Origin: Chitinimonas viridis
GTDB taxonomy: Bacteria > Pseudomonadota > Gammaproteobacteria > Burkholderiales > Chitinimonadaceae
Length of the DNA: 64,000 nucleotides
Assembly: GCF_030409555.1 (NCBI RefSeq)
Contig: NZ_JAUFPU010000008.1
Span: 390,035-454,034 of the forward strand
Direction of reading: 5' to 3'
Shown here: one piece after another, positions 28,772-37,617 of the stretch
Position numbering within the stretch: position 1 is the first letter of the stretch
How the letters are laid out: each line of letters opens with the position of its first letter
Notes under the pieces: generated by a model
Databases searched by the model: none
The model's input: only the letters and a program-made list of their open reading frames with translations
Told to the model about the DNA's origin: nothing
Position numbers and translations under genes: made by a program

Positions 28772-29385
28772 CGTGGGGCTCCAACATCGTCGTTTTGTTA
28801 TGCGGGTAGCTCACGATTATAGGCCTGCCGGGCCGAGAGGCCGAGGGGGAAATCCCGATTGGGCGCATGCACACAATGCGGCGCCGCTGGGGTTGAAATT
28901 CAAGCCCTTGATTCCTCGTCGGAAACAGGCGGCGGCCTGGCTTTGCCCTGGCCGGGGAGAGCAGTGTTGCACTTGTGGCAAGGCGGTGGGCGGCGCTGTT
29001 TTGTGCAACTTATCTGATTCGCCACACCTAAACCACTTGCGCGTACCGTGCCGCGCAGCCAGACTACAGCCCCATTTAGAGCGGCTAACAAAACCCAGCG
29101 TAGCGTTTCTGGCTAGGCGGGCGAGCGCAGACAGTACGTGGGTACGGCAAGCTCGCACAACAACGCCAGAAGGGTTTTGTTAGCGGCTCTTAGGCAGGCT
29201 GGGGTTGGCGGGGTCGCACTTCGCTACCTGGCTGATAGTAAAATTGCCGCTCCCCTCGGATGAGGGCTGCCACTTGCGCCGAACCTGGGTATACCAGGTG
29301 TACGGCAGTATCGAGTTGGATGTTTTCTGGCAACCCTAGCGGGCTGCCAAGGTGTCCCGGTAGTTTGTCAGGAAAGGATTCTGCA
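28772..29385. other. Long intergenic region with one full repeat
   Basis: About 610 bases lie between maeB and the propeller lipoprotein gene, which diverge from here. They hold the maeB promoter near 28772-28850 and a full repeat at 29077-29192. The rest shows no gene I can support: the open frames have no ribosome site and run through the repeat. Confidence 0.45.
29077..29192 (+). repeat. Full copy 1 of the TIR repeat
   Basis: The left end AGAGCGGCTAACAAAACCC is matched by the right end GGGTTTTGTTAGCGGCTCT, an inverted repeat with a single mismatch. Inside are nested inverted repeats, for example GTAC-GTGG-GTAC and GCGAGC with GCTCGC. The sequence is closely matched by copy 2 at 31841-31956. 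No transposase is encoded. Confidence 0.85.
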
Positions 29386-30717
29386 GTGCTTCAACCCTTC
29401 TATAAGACCCTTGCGCGCCTTGCGCTAATCCTGCCCTTGCTGGCCCTGGCGGCCTGCGGCGGAGAGTCGGCCCCTGCCGATGCGCCGCAAGCGTTTACGG
29501 CTGTTGCAGGTGATGGGCGGGTTACGCTTACCTGGAACCAGGATCCCAATATGACCTACTGGGTGTTTGCTGCCCAGGCAGATAGCGTGACGCCCGACAA
29601 TTACAACAAATTTCCTGAATCCGTACTTCAGCGAGGCGTTTCATCGCCGTTTACCCTGACCGGCCTGACTAACGGCAAGACCTACTCGTTTACCATCAAT
29701 GCTACCCGGAACGGTAGCCCAGCCGGCCCGGCTGCTCCCTCGCAGGCGATAGTGCCAAGGCCTGCCGGCACGACCTGGACGCCAGGCGCACCGCTGGGTT
29801 CGGCAGACCTGAACAAGATAGGTGCGGGCTCCAGCCAGTATGTTGCCGTTGGCAATGCGGGTAGTATCTATACCGTCGGCACTGGTAGCGTGGGGCTGTG
29901 GGTAAAGCAGAATGCCAAGACCACGGCAGATCTGTACGCCTACCTCTTCAATGGCACCAACCACATGGCCATGGGTAGTGCTGGCACGCTGATATACAGC
30001 ACCGATGCCAGCACTTGGACTGTGGTTGATACAGGCGCCGCTGCAAAGGCTGAGCGCTTCAATGCATTGGCAACGGGCGGCAACATTTACCTGGCGGTTG
30101 GGCAAGGGGGAGCGATCTATACCGGTGCTACAGATGCCTTGACTGCGCCTAAGCCTTGGGTCAAACAGGTTTCGAATACCACAGCCAATCTCAATGCCTT
30201 GATATACAACGCGCAATGGAAGCTGGAAAACTCGGTGGCCATTCCGCGCTATGTGGTGGTCGGCGACAGCGGCACCATCCTGGTGGGCGAGGTAACAACG
30301 ACCACTACAGGCAGCACGGTGAGCTACTCCACGACCTGGACGCAGAAAACCTCGGGCACCGATGCCAATCTATACGGCGTTACTTACAACAGTGTGCTCG
30401 GCAGCTATTTCGTGGTGGGTAGCGGCGGCACCTTGTTGATGAGTACCGATACTGAAACCTGGACCAAGGTAGCCCTGCCGACCACGCAGAACCTGCATGC
30501 GATCACCATTGGTAGCCGCGTCCTGGCCGTGGGCGCCAATGGCACTACCGTGTTGGCTGCCTACACGTCCAGCAAGGGCACCGATGGTAAGACGGTCTGG
30601 AGCTATGCCTGGTCGGTTGGCAGTGCTGGCGCGATCAGCAAGCTCAACGATGTGATCGCTGGCGATGGCAGCTATCTGGCCGTGGGGGCATCGGGCACCA
30701 ATACCCGCTCCTTCTGA
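29386..30717 (+). CDS. Lipoprotein with FN3 domain and propeller-like repeats
   Basis: A 443-residue secreted lipoprotein with lipobox LLALAAC near residue 23. A fibronectin-type-III domain follows (about 32-125; TYSFTINATRNGSPAGPAAPS). About seven short beta repeats come next, of the form VAVGNAGSIYT, MAMGSAGTLIYST and FVVGSGGTLLMST, which look like a beta-propeller of the Ycf48/photosystem-assembly or exo-sialidase-like type. The start is GTG 29386 with AAGGA 8 bases upstream. The enzymatic or binding role is unknown; a scaffold or binding protein at the outer membrane is likely. Confidence 0.75.
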   Translation: MLQPFYKTLARLALILPLLALAACGGESAPADAPQAFTAVAGDGRVTLTWNQDPNMTYWVFAAQADSVTPDNYNKFPESVLQRGVSSPFTLTGLTNGKTYSFTINATRNGSPAGPAAPSQAIVPRPAGTTWTPGAPLGSADLNKIGAGSSQYVAVGNAGSIYTVGTGSVGLWVKQNAKTTADLYAYLFNGTNHMAMGSAGTLIYSTDASTWTVVDTGAAAKAERFNALATGGNIYLAVGQGGAIYTGATDALTAPKPWVKQVSNTTANLNALIYNAQWKLENSVAIPRYVVVGDSGTILVGEVTTTTTGSTVSYSTTWTQKTSGTDANLYGVTYNSVLGSYFVVGSGGTLLMSTDTETWTKVALPTTQNLHAITIGSRVLAVGANGTTVLAAYTSSKGTDGKTVWSYAWSVGSAGAISKLNDVIAGDGSYLAVGASGTNTRSF

Positions 30718-30744
30718 TCCAGGCAGACTGCTTGCTCATACGTA

Positions 30745-30775
30745 GACAAAGGCCCCTGATGGGGCCTTTGTCTTT
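30745..30775. terminator. Two-way terminator between convergent genes
   Basis: GACAAAGGCCCC and GGGGCCTTTGTC pair perfectly (12 bp) around TGAT, followed by TTT. It serves the lipoprotein gene and may also stop the NTF2-like gene. Confidence 0.85.
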
Positions 30776-30798
30776 GGTGCTACGCGATGAGATGCAGG

Positions 30799-31281
30799 TT
30801 ATTCCTTGATTGCGGAGTCCCAGTGCTCTGCGATCTTGCCCTGTTCTATGCGGAACATGTCGAACCAGGTGGTGGTGTACCGTTTGCCAGCTTCCTTGGG
30901 GTCGGCCACGGTACGGACAAAGCTCAATATCACCTTGTCCCCCTCGGCGCTGATTGCCACCAGCGGAGCTTTGATCCTGGTGTCTACCGGCTTGGCCTTG
31001 CTGAATTTGCTGAAGAACTCGACAAAGGCGGCGCGGCCGGTCGGTACGTTGGGGTTGTGCTGGATATAGTCTTCGGCCAGGTATTTGTCGGCTTGATCCA
31101 GCCTGCCGGCTTCCAGCACCTCGCGCCAGAAGTCGTATACCAGCCGCTTGTTGCTAGCCAGCTTGGGGTCGGCACTGGCAAGCAGGCTGTCATGATCGGT
31201 TGCCGCTGTGACGGGAACCTGGGCGTGCACCGGATAGGCCAGTAACAAGGCGCCCGCTAGGGCAAGGGTCTGCAGCTTCAT
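30799..31281 (-). CDS. Secreted SnoaL/NTF2-like protein
   Basis: A 160-residue protein with a signal peptide (VHA-Q, about residue 20). A SnoaL-like domain follows: LVYDFWREVLEAGRLDQADKY, a YIQHNPNVPTGRAAF strand-loop and a final MFRIEQGKIAEHWDS. This cone-shaped fold occurs in small isomerases, dehydratases and binding proteins. The start ATG 31281 has GGAG upstream. It is probably co-transcribed with the small gene just upstream (gap 20 bases). The substrate is unknown. Confidence 0.8.
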   Translation of the reverse strand: MKLQTLALAGALLLAYPVHAQVPVTAATDHDSLLASADPKLASNKRLVYDFWREVLEAGRLDQADKYLAEDYIQHNPNVPTGRAAFVEFFSKFSKAKPVDTRIKAPLVAISAEGDKVILSFVRTVADPKEAGKRYTTTWFDMFRIEQGKIAEHWDSAIKE

Positions 31282-31301
31282 GATGCTCCGATAGAGGGTG
31301 G

Positions 31302-31631
31302 TTAGCTCGCAAGCAGGCTGTGCCAGTCTCGCACGAGTGTTGCCAGCTCTGCCAGTGTCAGTTCGGCGGGCGGTATGGTTTCGTCGTACACATTGGCGAT
31401 AGCGGCGCCCTGTGTGGACAGGCAGAGTTCGTAGAGATTGCCGGTGCAGGACCAAGCCGGTGTGGTGCCCTGCTGTATATCGGTAATGGCGGACAATATC
31501 TCCTCGCATCGCTCGCTGCTGCGGCGGACATCGGTGTTCAGGAAGTCCGCCACCTGGTCGATCTCGCCTGCGAGACTGGCGTGCGGCTGGTCTGTTTCGT
31601 CCAGTTCGAATTGGTAGCTTGGTCGTGTCAT
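31302..31631 (-). CDS. Small cytoplasmic protein, YacL/UPF0231-like
   Basis: A 109-residue acidic protein without signal or membrane segments. The start at 31631 is set by AAGGAG. The order YQFELD, a GEIDQV strand, an NTDV-led helix with ILSAITDIQ, then WSCTGNLYELCL and a helical end resembles E. coli YacL (UPF0231) in layout and length. This is a recalled, weak match; no function is known for that family. Confidence 0.5.
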   Translation of the reverse strand: MTRPSYQFELDETDQPHASLAGEIDQVADFLNTDVRRSSERCEEILSAITDIQQGTTPAWSCTGNLYELCLSTQGAAIANVYDETIPPAELTLAELATLVRDWHSLLAS

Positions 31632-31952
31632 CTTGTTGCTCCTTGTCGAGATTGCAGGCGCGGGTGGCAACCCGCCGGCAAGGCCGGCGCTCGCGGTATC
31701 GCAGCTCTGCCGACACCGATGGGCCTAGTCTACACAACGGTGTATGCCCCAGCGCGCCAGGAGAAAAACCCATGCACCTTGCGGCACATGGGCAAAGCGC
31801 TCCCACAGGGTGGTGGCGCCAGGGAGTCGGTAGTGGGCCTGGAGCGGCGAACAAAACCCAGCGTAGCGGTTCTGGCTAGGCGCGCGAGCGATGACAGTAC
31901 TTGGGTACGGCAAGCTCGCACAACAACGCCAGAAGGGTTTTGTTAGCGGCTC
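31632..31952. other. Intergenic region holding repeat copy 2
   Basis: 321 bases between the YacL-like gene and the EndoU gene. The right third is a full repeat (31841-31956). The rest has no supported gene; the promoter for the YacL-like/NTF2-like pair should lie near 31640-31740. Confidence 0.45.
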
Positions 31953-31956
31953 TTAG
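31841..31956 (+). repeat. Full copy 2 of the TIR repeat
   Basis: It matches copy 1 at 29077-29192 along its length with only scattered substitutions (for example GCGGTTCTGG for GCGTTTCTGG). The left end is GGAGCGGCGAACAAAACCC and the right end GGGTTTTGTTAGCGGCTCT. The stop codon TAA of the EndoU gene (31953-31955) lies within its right end, so the element abuts the gene exactly. Confidence 0.85.
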
Positions 31957-32474
31957 TAGGGGAAGGCGGTATTCACCGCGCTATTCAACAGCCCCATCCG
32001 TATCTTGAAGTGCTTGCCATCGCTATCCATACACTTGCCACTGTCGCCATCCGTGCCGGACCAACCCCACACCCCCCAGGGCTGCGCGGCACCCTGCTGG
32101 TTGTTGGCGGCATAGACGATGGAGGCCAGTATCTGGTCGTAGCTGCAGCTGTCGGGAAAGAACGTCGACATCTTTTTCTTGCCGTTGTCGAAGGTGACCG
32201 TAGCATCGTAGATGCCCTTGCGCAGATTGGTGATGCCGCTGATGCTGCTGATGGGGGCGCTGTCCTTCATCTGGACGGAATGGAAGCCCACGACCTTCTT
32301 GCTGCCCTTGATCTCGCCGCAGAATACATGCTGGATATTGACCGGGGGCGTGGTGGTGCTCCAGTCAAAGTCAACGCTGTTGCAGTCTGCCGCCCATGTG
32401 GGCTGCGACAGGCTGGCAACCGTGCAGAGCAGGGCGAGCGCAATGTAACGGTACTGTTGTGTCAGGCATGACAT
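31953..32474 (-). CDS. Secreted EndoU-family endoribonuclease
   Basis: A 173-residue protein with a signal peptide (WAA-D, about residue 29). The EndoU pattern follows: IQHVFCGEIKG with the first His, VVGFHS with the second His, then IYDATVTFD and a YDQILASIVYA helix. Bacterial EndoU domains are RNases often found as CDI toxin tips; here the domain is stand-alone and exported. GGAGGAAAAC lies before the ATG at 32474. It is the last gene of a three-gene cassette. No immunity gene is evident, so it may act outside the cell or be toxic to other cells. Confidence 0.75.
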   Translation of the reverse strand: MSCLTQQYRYIALALLCTVASLSQPTWAADCNSVDFDWSTTTPPVNIQHVFCGEIKGSKKVVGFHSVQMKDSAPISSISGITNLRKGIYDATVTFDNGKKKMSTFFPDSCSYDQILASIVYAANNQQGAAQPWGVWGWSGTDGDSGKCMDSDGKHFKIRMGLLNSAVNTAFPY

Positions 32475-32501
32475 GATGTTTTCCTCCGGGCAGAAGTCGA
32501 T

Positions 32502-33341
32502 TTATTGGATGGAGATGCTGCGTACCCAGGCACGGCGGCTCTCGTCGTACAGGCTGATTCGGCCGGTTAGGGGAAAGCGGGCGGGGGTGCCTGTGATGCC
32601 TTTGGGCAAGGCGGGAGTCCGCATGCTGCCCTGCGGTGTCGCCATGATCTGTGCAATCCAGTAGCGTGAGCTCGGGGCTAGTAGGGGGCGCCGGGTGGAT
32701 GCCTGCATGGGTAGCGTCGGTGCGGCACTCAGTGGTTTGATGAACCACAATCCCTGACTGCCAGGTTCGATGCCGCTATCGGCCCATAGGCTGGTCAGCA
32801 GCCGTGTCAGGCCGCCGTTGGAGTCGCCGGATACATCGGCCGGCCGGCTGAGATTCCAGCCATCCCGCGCTGCAGCCTGCATCAGGGCTTGGGATTGTGC
32901 GTTGAGGGCATCGCGGGAAGTGGCCGTGGGCGGGCTGGCCAGAATGTAAGCGCCTGCCAAACCCATGGCGCCATCTACATCCTTGCCGTGAATGAACAGG
33001 CTGACACTCACGCTGGTTGACGGCCCTTGTGGGTTGTTGAGGGTGACGTTGTAGACATCGATCTTCCAGGCGGAGTAAATCGTCGTCTTGATGTTGCCGT
33101 TGGGCGTGCTGTCGGTCACCTGGACAAAGCGGGTATCCACGGTCGGCAGATCGATCGGTATGCCCAGGTAGTCGGCGGCCTTGCCTATGGCGACGGTGCT
33201 GCTAAAGGTAGGTGGGACGCCCGCGTCGCGCCAGGTCAGGGTGCCGGCAGAGAACAGGGGATCGGTGGCAGCCAGGGCCAGGCAGCTCAGCAAGCAGACC
33301 AGGCTATGGCGCACATAGTGATGCCATTGATATCGGTGCAT
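32502..33341 (-). CDS. Secreted protein, unknown (EndoU cassette)
   Basis: A 279-residue protein with a signal peptide (about 1-25, LVCLLSCLALAAT). The rest is a beta-rich domain with SVSVSLFIHGKDVDG and a final RRAWVRSISIQ strand. AGAGGAA stands before the ATG. It lies 27 bases upstream of the EndoU gene and 33 bases after the previous gene, so the three share a transcript. I do not recognise the family. Confidence 0.65.
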   Translation of the reverse strand: MHRYQWHHYVRHSLVCLLSCLALAATDPLFSAGTLTWRDAGVPPTFSSTVAIGKAADYLGIPIDLPTVDTRFVQVTDSTPNGNIKTTIYSAWKIDVYNVTLNNPQGPSTSVSVSLFIHGKDVDGAMGLAGAYILASPPTATSRDALNAQSQALMQAAARDGWNLSRPADVSGDSNGGLTRLLTSLWADSGIEPGSQGLWFIKPLSAAPTLPMQASTRRPLLAPSSRYWIAQIMATPQGSMRTPALPKGITGTPARFPLTGRISLYDESRRAWVRSISIQ

Positions 33342-33374
33342 GGTGGGAATTCCTCTCTAGGTAGATGGCTGGGG

Positions 33375-34028
33375 CTAGTCTTCGGCGTACCAGGTACGCA
33401 GGGTGTTGGCTTCATCGCCCTTTTCTACATGGCCGTTGGCGGCTTCAGGCAGCGACTGGATGGCCAGAGGGGTATCGGCATAAGCCACGCCTCGCCTGAC
33501 CTGGGCCGCGGATACCCGGTTTTTGCTGGCGAGCGTGCCGGGGATGTGGTCCGCAGGCGGGTTGTTGGCTTCTGCGGTGAATTGCGCTTTCATGAAATTC
33601 ACCGTGTCGAACTGGTTCCAGGGCACGGTTTTGTAGATCACGCCATCCCTTAGCCATTCCACCTGGTTGCCATTGCGCTGCTGCACATAGAGCGCCTCGG
33701 CTGCTGGCGCGATGTCTTCGCCCAGTTCCCACTGGCCATTTTTGTCCCGAAATTCCCAATAGACCTTGGCGCTGGAATTGCCGCGCTTGCCCCAACCGCC
33801 CTGTATCCAGGCAATGTCGGCACCACGGCCGTCGTCTATGCCACTCCAGACGGCCACGTCCACCACTACCACGGTGTCCTGGTACTGTATGCGTGCGCGG
33901 CTGCCGTCATACCAGGGTGCATTCCCCAGTTGGTCCTGGTAGCCCTCGTAGCCTCTTGCCAGGGCTGGGGGGCTGCACAGCAGCAGCAATAAGGCACAGG
34001 CGCCGGCGCGCCGTTTCCAGATGTTCAT
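33375..34028 (-). CDS. Secreted protein, unknown (first gene of EndoU cassette)
   Basis: A 217-residue protein with a clear signal peptide (ALA-R, about residue 25). It then has a Trp/Tyr-rich beta region (VAVWSGIDDGRGADIAWIQG and KVYWEFRDKNGQWE) and a more polar C-terminal part. It starts with AGGAGGAAAAC and leads the EndoU cassette. The pattern suggests a surface or matrix protein. No family is recognised. Confidence 0.65.
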   Translation of the reverse strand: MNIWKRRAGACALLLLLCSPPALARGYEGYQDQLGNAPWYDGSRARIQYQDTVVVVDVAVWSGIDDGRGADIAWIQGGWGKRGNSSAKVYWEFRDKNGQWELGEDIAPAAEALYVQQRNGNQVEWLRDGVIYKTVPWNQFDTVNFMKAQFTAEANNPPADHIPGTLASKNRVSAAQVRRGVAYADTPLAIQSLPEAANGHVEKGDEANTLRTWYAED

Positions 34029-34439
34029 GTTTTCCTCCTGTAATCACATTGACGTTATGGGGGCGGGCCTTGCCGGCTGGAGCACCTTGAGGTGCTGGTG
34101 CGGCCAGGCATGCCACCGGGGCAGCGGCTGGTCTGCTGTCGTGCAGGCAGACCAATGCGCTGGTGGCAGGTAGAAGACGAGGCAGGGGGCTAACTTGTGA
34201 ATTGCATGTCAGGCCTTGAACAGGCGCTAACAGGGCAGGGGCAATACCTTGGGGGAAGCCGCCTCCAGGAAAGCGGTGTGCATTGCAGGCAACGTAAATC
34301 TATAGAGCAAGCGCTTGGTATTTTGACGTAACCCCCTCCCGTCCCGCATCATTCGGAAATTCTTCTTCCCGCGGCACCTGGCAGAGTCGGGGTACACCGT
34401 CCCAGCGCCAGGCCGATAACAATAGCGAGGTCACACCCC
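34029..34439. other. Divergent region between the EndoU cassette and the ETF-QO gene
   Basis: About 410 bases with the promoters of both operons. A small hairpin AGCACC-TTGA-GGTGCT lies at 34081-34096. No gene is supported. Confidence 0.4.
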
Positions 34440-36095
34440 GTGGAACGCGAATTCATGGAATACGACGTGGTTATCGTCGGCGCTGGCCCCTCGGGCCTGA
34501 GCGCAGCGATACGCCTCAAGCAACTGGCAGCAGAAAAAGGCTCGGACATCAGCGTCTGCGTGCTGGAGAAGGGCTCGGAAGTCGGTGCTCATATCCTCTC
34601 GGGCGCGGTGATTGATCCGATCGCCATGAATGAATTGTTCCCGGACTGGAAGGAGCGGGGCGCTCCGCTCAATGTGCCAGTTACCGAAGACCGCTTCCTG
34701 ATACTGGAAGAAGACGAGAGCTACCGTATCCCCAATTTCCTGTTGCCGCCCTTGATGAACAATCATGGCAACTTCATCGTCAGCCTCGGCAATGTCTGTC
34801 GTTGGCTGGCCAGCCAGGCAGAAGCGCTGGGTGTGGAAATCTACCCAGGCTTTGCTGCCGCAGAGGTGCTCTACCACAGCGATGGTTCGGTCAAGGGTGT
34901 GGCAACCGGCGATATGGGCGTGGCCAAGGATGGCAGCCACAAGCCGGAGTACGCACGCGGCATGGAGCTGCATGCGAAGTACACGCTGATCGCCGAGGGG
35001 GTGCGTGGTTCCCTGTCCAAGGAGCTGCAAGCACGCTTCCATCTCCGTGATGGGATAGATCCGCAGAAATTCGGCATAGGCATCAAGGAGCTGTGGAAGG
35101 TCGACCCCAAGCAGCACCAGCCTGGCCTCGTCATGCATTCACAGGGCTGGCCGCTCAACAGCAATGCGGGCGGTGGTTCATTCCTCTATCACCTTGACGA
35201 TAATCAGGTGGTGGTGGGCTTTGTGGTCCACCTCAACTACGAGAACCCCCATCTCAGTCCCTACGATGAGTTCCAGCGCTTCAAGACCCACCCTGCCATC
35301 CGTGGCTTTTTCGAAGGCGGCAAGCGTATTGCCTACGGTGCCCGTGCCATCAACGAAGGCGGGCTGCAGTCCATTCCCAAGCTGACCTTCCCCGGCGGCG
35401 CGCTGATAGGATGTTCGGCCGGTTTCGTGAACGTGCCCCGTATCAAGGGCAGCCACAATGCCATGAAGAGCGGCATGCTGGCTGCCGAGGCAGCTTTTGA
35501 TGCCATCGCCGGCGGCAGCAATGGGTCGGACGAGCTGGTGGCCTATCCACAAAAGATACGCAGCAGCTGGGTGTGGGACGATCTGGATTCGGTGCGCAAT
35601 ATCAAGCCGGCACTCAGCAAGTTTGGCATGTGGGGTGGCACGGTTTATGGCGGTTTCGATATGTGGTGCCACAGCCTGGGCATACGCCTGCCGTGGACCT
35701 TCCGCCACAGCAAGGCTGACCATGAATGCCTCAAGCCAGCGGATGAATGCAGCCCCATCGATTACCCCAAGCCCGATGGCAAGGTCAGCTTCGACAAGCT
35801 CAGTTCGGTGTTTATCTCCAACACCAACCATGAGGAAGATCAGCCCAGCCATCTGCGGCTCAAGGACAGCAGTGTGCCGGTGGCCTTGAACTGGCAAGTC
35901 TATGCCGGCCCGGAACAACGCTTCTGCCCGGCGGGTGTGTACGAATACGTGGGCTTGGAAGAAGGTAAACCACGGTTGCAGATCAATGCGCAGAACTGTG
36001 TGCACTGCAAGACCTGCGATATCAAGGACCCCAGCCAGAACATCAACTGGGTGGTGCCAGAAGGTGGCGGCGGCCCCAACTATCCCAATATGTAA
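34440..36095 (+). CDS. Electron transfer flavoprotein-ubiquinone oxidoreductase
   Basis: The 551-residue enzyme passes electrons from ETF to ubiquinone at the membrane. An N-terminal FAD-binding motif ([17 protein letters not shown]) is followed by the substrate part. The C-terminal iron-sulfur domain has [10 protein letters not shown] and [13 protein letters not shown], supplying the four cysteines. Length matches the family. GTG 34440 is preferred because GAGG lies 9 bases upstream; ATG 34455 is an alternative. The ETF subunits are not in this window. Confidence 0.93.
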   Translation: MEREFMEYDVVIVGAGPSGLSAAIRLKQLAAEKGSDISVCVLEKGSEVGAHILSGAVIDPIAMNELFPDWKERGAPLNVPVTEDRFLILEEDESYRIPNFLLPPLMNNHGNFIVSLGNVCRWLASQAEALGVEIYPGFAAAEVLYHSDGSVKGVATGDMGVAKDGSHKPEYARGMELHAKYTLIAEGVRGSLSKELQARFHLRDGIDPQKFGIGIKELWKVDPKQHQPGLVMHSQGWPLNSNAGGGSFLYHLDDNQVVVGFVVHLNYENPHLSPYDEFQRFKTHPAIRGFFEGGKRIAYGARAINEGGLQSIPKLTFPGGALIGCSAGFVNVPRIKGSHNAMKSGMLAAEAAFDAIAGGSNGSDELVAYPQKIRSSWVWDDLDSVRNIKPALSKFGMWGGTVYGGFDMWCHSLGIRLPWTFRHSKADHECLKPADECSPIDYPKPDGKVSFDKLSSVFISNTNHEEDQPSHLRLKDSSVPVALNWQVYAGPEQRFCPAGVYEYVGLEEGKPRLQINAQNCVHCKTCDIKDPSQNINWVVPEGGGGPNYPNM

Positions 36096-36107
36096 TACAG
36101 CAAACAC

Positions 36108-36131
36108 AGCCGGGCGATTGCCCGGCTTTTT
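36108..36131 (+). terminator. Terminator of the ETF-QO gene
   Basis: AGCCGGGC-GATT-GCCCGGCT followed by TTTTT, 13 bases after the stop. Confidence 0.9.
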
Positions 36132-36169
36132 CTTGCCCAGACCACCAGCAGCATGGGGCACCACTGGCG

Positions 36170-36802
36170 TCAGTCATCCGGGTCATACTCCGGGTCGAAT
36201 ACAAAATGCCAGGCGTGTCGCTGGTAGCGGATATCGACCCTGAGTACGGTACAGTCGAGCGGAATGGGGCAACGCGTCATGTCGGTAAAGGACTGCACGG
36301 TATAGGTGCCGTCGCCGACCTGCTCTGCGGCCACCATAAAGAACAGGGTGGGTTCGTATTCGAAAGTGCAGGTCATGCCCTGGTCGACATCAGGCACGGT
36401 GACCATGGGGCGGCCGCCCACATGCCAGATGCAATCGATGGTGGCGGGCGGCAGGGTCTGATTGCGTACGCCTACCTGATTATGCGTCAGGCGCGCGTGG
36501 GCGTTGCCGGTGGATGCCATGCTCAGCTGGGGCGACAGGCCAGAGGGGCGGGTTGCGAGGGCCAATTGGCCAGGATGCAGCGCCATGAGGCCGGAGCTGG
36601 TACGGGTTTCGTTCCGATGTTGCATCACTTGCAAGGAGATCGCCGGGTTGAACTCGAAGACACCGTGTGCACCTGCCGATAGCGCTAGCGTCTGCCAGGC
36701 GTGAATACGGATGTTGCTCTCGGCTCTCATGGGGCGTAGGAACACCAGCACGACCTTGCCCCGCATATTGTCGATGTCGGCAGTTACGATGCATGTGGTC
36801 AT
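36170..36802 (-). CDS. Unknown cytoplasmic beta-rich protein A (paralog set)
   Basis: A 210-residue protein with no signal or membrane segment. It is clearly paralogous to the next gene upstream: both share GKxVLVFLxP, then RIHAWQ, a GLSP segment, a WxVxxxPxVxxP block, FEYEPxxxFMVA and a TYxVQxFxDMT block. A beta-sandwich fold is likely. It is the last gene of the sigma-factor operon, with a weak ribosome site (GGA). The family is not recognised; a structural or carbohydrate-binding role is speculation. Confidence 0.75.
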   Translation of the reverse strand: MTTCIVTADIDNMRGKVVLVFLRPMRAESNIRIHAWQTLALSAGAHGVFEFNPAISLQVMQHRNETRTSSGLMALHPGQLALATRPSGLSPQLSMASTGNAHARLTHNQVGVRNQTLPPATIDCIWHVGGRPMVTVPDVDQGMTCTFEYEPTLFFMVAAEQVGDGTYTVQSFTDMTRCPIPLDCTVLRVDIRYQRHAWHFVFDPEYDPDD

Positions 36803-36831
36803 TTTATCGATCCAGCATGAGATATAGGGGG

Positions 36832-36860
36832 GCCAACCCGCCATGCTCTGGCGGGTTGGC
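36832..36860. other. Intercistronic hairpin in the sigma-factor operon
   Basis: GCCAACCCGCCA and TGGCGGGTTGGC pair perfectly (12 bp) around a 5-base loop between the two clear paralogs. No T-tract follows on either side. It could set the 3' end or stability of the upstream message. Confidence 0.5.
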
Positions 36861-36901
36861 ACTTGGCACCGTTGTGTCAGCGCGGGTGCCTGGGGGCGGG
36901 C

Positions 36902-37528
36902 TTAGCTTGCATCAAAGTCGAAGGTCCACAGGCCTTGATCGCGCGTTACCCCGACATCGACGCTGGTTGCGGTGATGGGCATGATGTACTCGGTCATGTC
37001 GGAGAAGTTCTGCACGATGTAGGTCTGGCCCACCATGGGTGGCGAAGCGACCATGAAGTAGAAGTGCGGCTCGTACTCGAAGCTCACGGTCATATTGAGA
37101 TCGACATAGGGCATGGACACTACCGGTTTGTCGTTCACATACCAATTGCTCTGGAACTGGATGAAGGGGTTGGTCTGGTTGATCACGCCACACTGAGCTG
37201 GCGTGAGCTTCTCTTGGGCCATCGAGGTCGGCGCCAGTTGCAGCGATGGCGACAGGCCGGCAGGGCTGGTTGCCTGCAAAAGCTGGCCGGGGTTGATGAT
37301 GCTGCGACCGGAGATGATGACATTGCTGGCGTTCTCGCCGCTGCTGGTGACGTCGGTGGAGATGACGTCCACATACTGGAACGATTCAGTCGAGCCGGCA
37401 GAGCCGGTTAGGACTTGCCAGGCATGAATGCGGTAGTTGCGCTGCGGGTTTTGCGGTTTCAGGAATACCAGAACCGTTTTGCCCTGCATGTCGGGGGCAT
37501 TCATGTGTACATTGAATTGGGTACTCAT
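36902..37528 (-). CDS. Unknown cytoplasmic beta-rich protein B (paralog set)
   Basis: A 208-residue paralog of protein A, sharing the motifs GKTVLVFLKP, YRIHAWQVL, GLSPSLQLAP, NWYVNDKPVVSMP, FEYEPHFYFMVA and TYIVQNFSDMTEY. It has no signal peptide. AAGGAAG before the ATG at 37528 is a strong ribosome site. It lies between protein C and protein A in the same direction. The two copies are too diverged for a very recent duplication. Confidence 0.75.
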   Translation of the reverse strand: MSTQFNVHMNAPDMQGKTVLVFLKPQNPQRNYRIHAWQVLTGSAGSTESFQYVDVISTDVTSSGENASNVIISGRSIINPGQLLQATSPAGLSPSLQLAPTSMAQEKLTPAQCGVINQTNPFIQFQSNWYVNDKPVVSMPYVDLNMTVSFEYEPHFYFMVASPPMVGQTYIVQNFSDMTEYIMPITATSVDVGVTRDQGLWTFDFDAS

Positions 37529-37617
37529 TGCTGTCTTCCTTCTCGTCAGGCTCTGGTTGGAATCGCAACACTGGGTGAGCCAACCCTGTGCTGCGGTTTG
37601 GGATCGAGTGATCCCGG

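Noticed and set aside
28817-29158. Open frame on the minus strand running through the repeat
   Set aside because: A similar fragment appears in repeat copy 2 only because the repeat sequence is shared; there is no ribosome site or family match.
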